DNA from: Larix sibirica | Taxonomy: Eukaryota; Streptophyta; Pinopsida; Pinales; Pinaceae | Direction of reading: 5' to 3' | Assembly: GCA_004151065.3 (NCBI GenBank) | Contig: NWUY0303953678.1 | Coordinates: forward strand, 1 to 20,677 | DNA length: 20,677 nt | Part shown: one piece after another, positions 20,228-20,677 of the stretch | How positions within the stretch are numbered: position 1 is the stretch's first letter | Layout of the letters: every line of letters starts with the position of its first letter | The notes under the pieces: model-generated | Database searches by the model: none | Told to the model about the DNA's origin: nothing | The model's input: the letters and a program-made list of their open reading frames with translations, nothing else | Made by a program: the position numbers and the translations under genes

Positions 20228-20616
20228 TTAATTGGTCGTTTATTAGTGAAATGGCTAATTCTACCCCTACAAATTGTACGTTTATTAGTGAAATGGATAA
20301 TTCTAACTCTCTTAATTGTACTTTTATTAAGTAAATTACTAATTATATATAGGTAGATTGGATGTTTATGAGTGAAATGACTAATGTACCCTAGTTATAT
20401 TAGACGTTTATTAGTGAAATGGAGAATTAGATCTATCTTAATTGGACTTTTATTAGTGAAATGACTAATTAGATCTGTCTTAATTGGACTTTTTATAATG
20501 AAATGGAGAATTCTATCCTTCTTAATTGGACGTTTTAGAAGTAAATGGATAATGATGTATCTCTTAATTGGTCGTTTATTAGTGAAATGGCTAATGTGAC
20601 CTAGTTATATTAGACC
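20228..20616. repeat. Minisatellite with exact 42-bp period, about nine copies
   Basis: The core GTTTATTAGTGAAATGG recurs with variants at fixed 42-bp steps. The same reference position falls at 20238, 20280, 20322, 20364, 20406, 20448, 20490, 20532, 20574 and 20616. No insertion or deletion breaks the register, yet units differ by several substitutions. Two units, five steps (210 bp) apart, share a variant tail ending CTAGTTATATTAGAC (about 20391-20405 and 20601-20615). The period is a multiple of three, but all frames contain stops, so it does not encode a repeat protein. The array stops at about 20616, inside the window. Confidence 0.93.
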
Positions 20617-20677
20617 CTTGATCACTGGCTCATCCATCTATTCTGGCTAGCATGAAGAATCTCATCTGGCTGGAAAG

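Overview
This window contains no complete, recognisable functional gene. I see no rRNA, no tRNA, no exon of a standard organellar gene and no bacterial operon. The only protein-family homology I can defend is a decayed Ty3/gypsy LTR-retrotransposon fragment on the minus strand at about 7590-9710. The combination of a plant-type Ty3/gypsy relic, sparse coding capacity, many short degenerate repeats, and CpG-normal DNA around a CpG-poor insert suggests intergenic DNA from a large, repeat-rich land-plant mitochondrial genome. A conifer or other gymnosperm is my best guess. This is inference: no mitochondrial gene in the window proves it, and a nuclear contig is not excluded.

Layout. Positions 1-7590 are mostly unassigned DNA with chance-length ORFs, AT-rich patches, small hairpins and a degenerate Gly/Ala/Thr-rich coding-like stretch at 5535-5790. 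Positions 7590-9710 hold the retroelement relic, read right to left in the order gag, zinc knuckle, retropepsin-like protease, start of reverse transcriptase. Every domain is broken by stops and frameshifts. Positions 9712-10140 are abruptly CpG-rich, which fits an old host segment abutting the insert. Positions 10140-11500 are unassigned, with a small array of AGCGGGG motifs. Positions 11500-12196 are strongly strand-asymmetric (pyrimidine-rich on the plus strand), giving a 179-codon hydrophobic ORF on one strand and a charged, once-interrupted ORF on the other. Positions 13060-13340 are AT-rich with repeated ATTGATCA/ATTGATTA words. Positions 14580-15260 hold a second degenerate low-complexity coding-like stretch.

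The right-hand 4.5 kb is the most repeat-structured part. It contains an 85-bp direct repeat pair (16232 and 16646), a 17-20 bp degenerate array (about 16980-17085), a 13-15 bp degenerate array (about 17798-17910), a 44-bp spaced repeat (19958 and 20003), and a minisatellite with an exact 42-bp period at 20228-20616.

No pathway or multi-gene system can be reconstructed. The interest lies in genome dynamics: capture of a nuclear element that still carries a methylation-decay signature, and growth of local tandem arrays.
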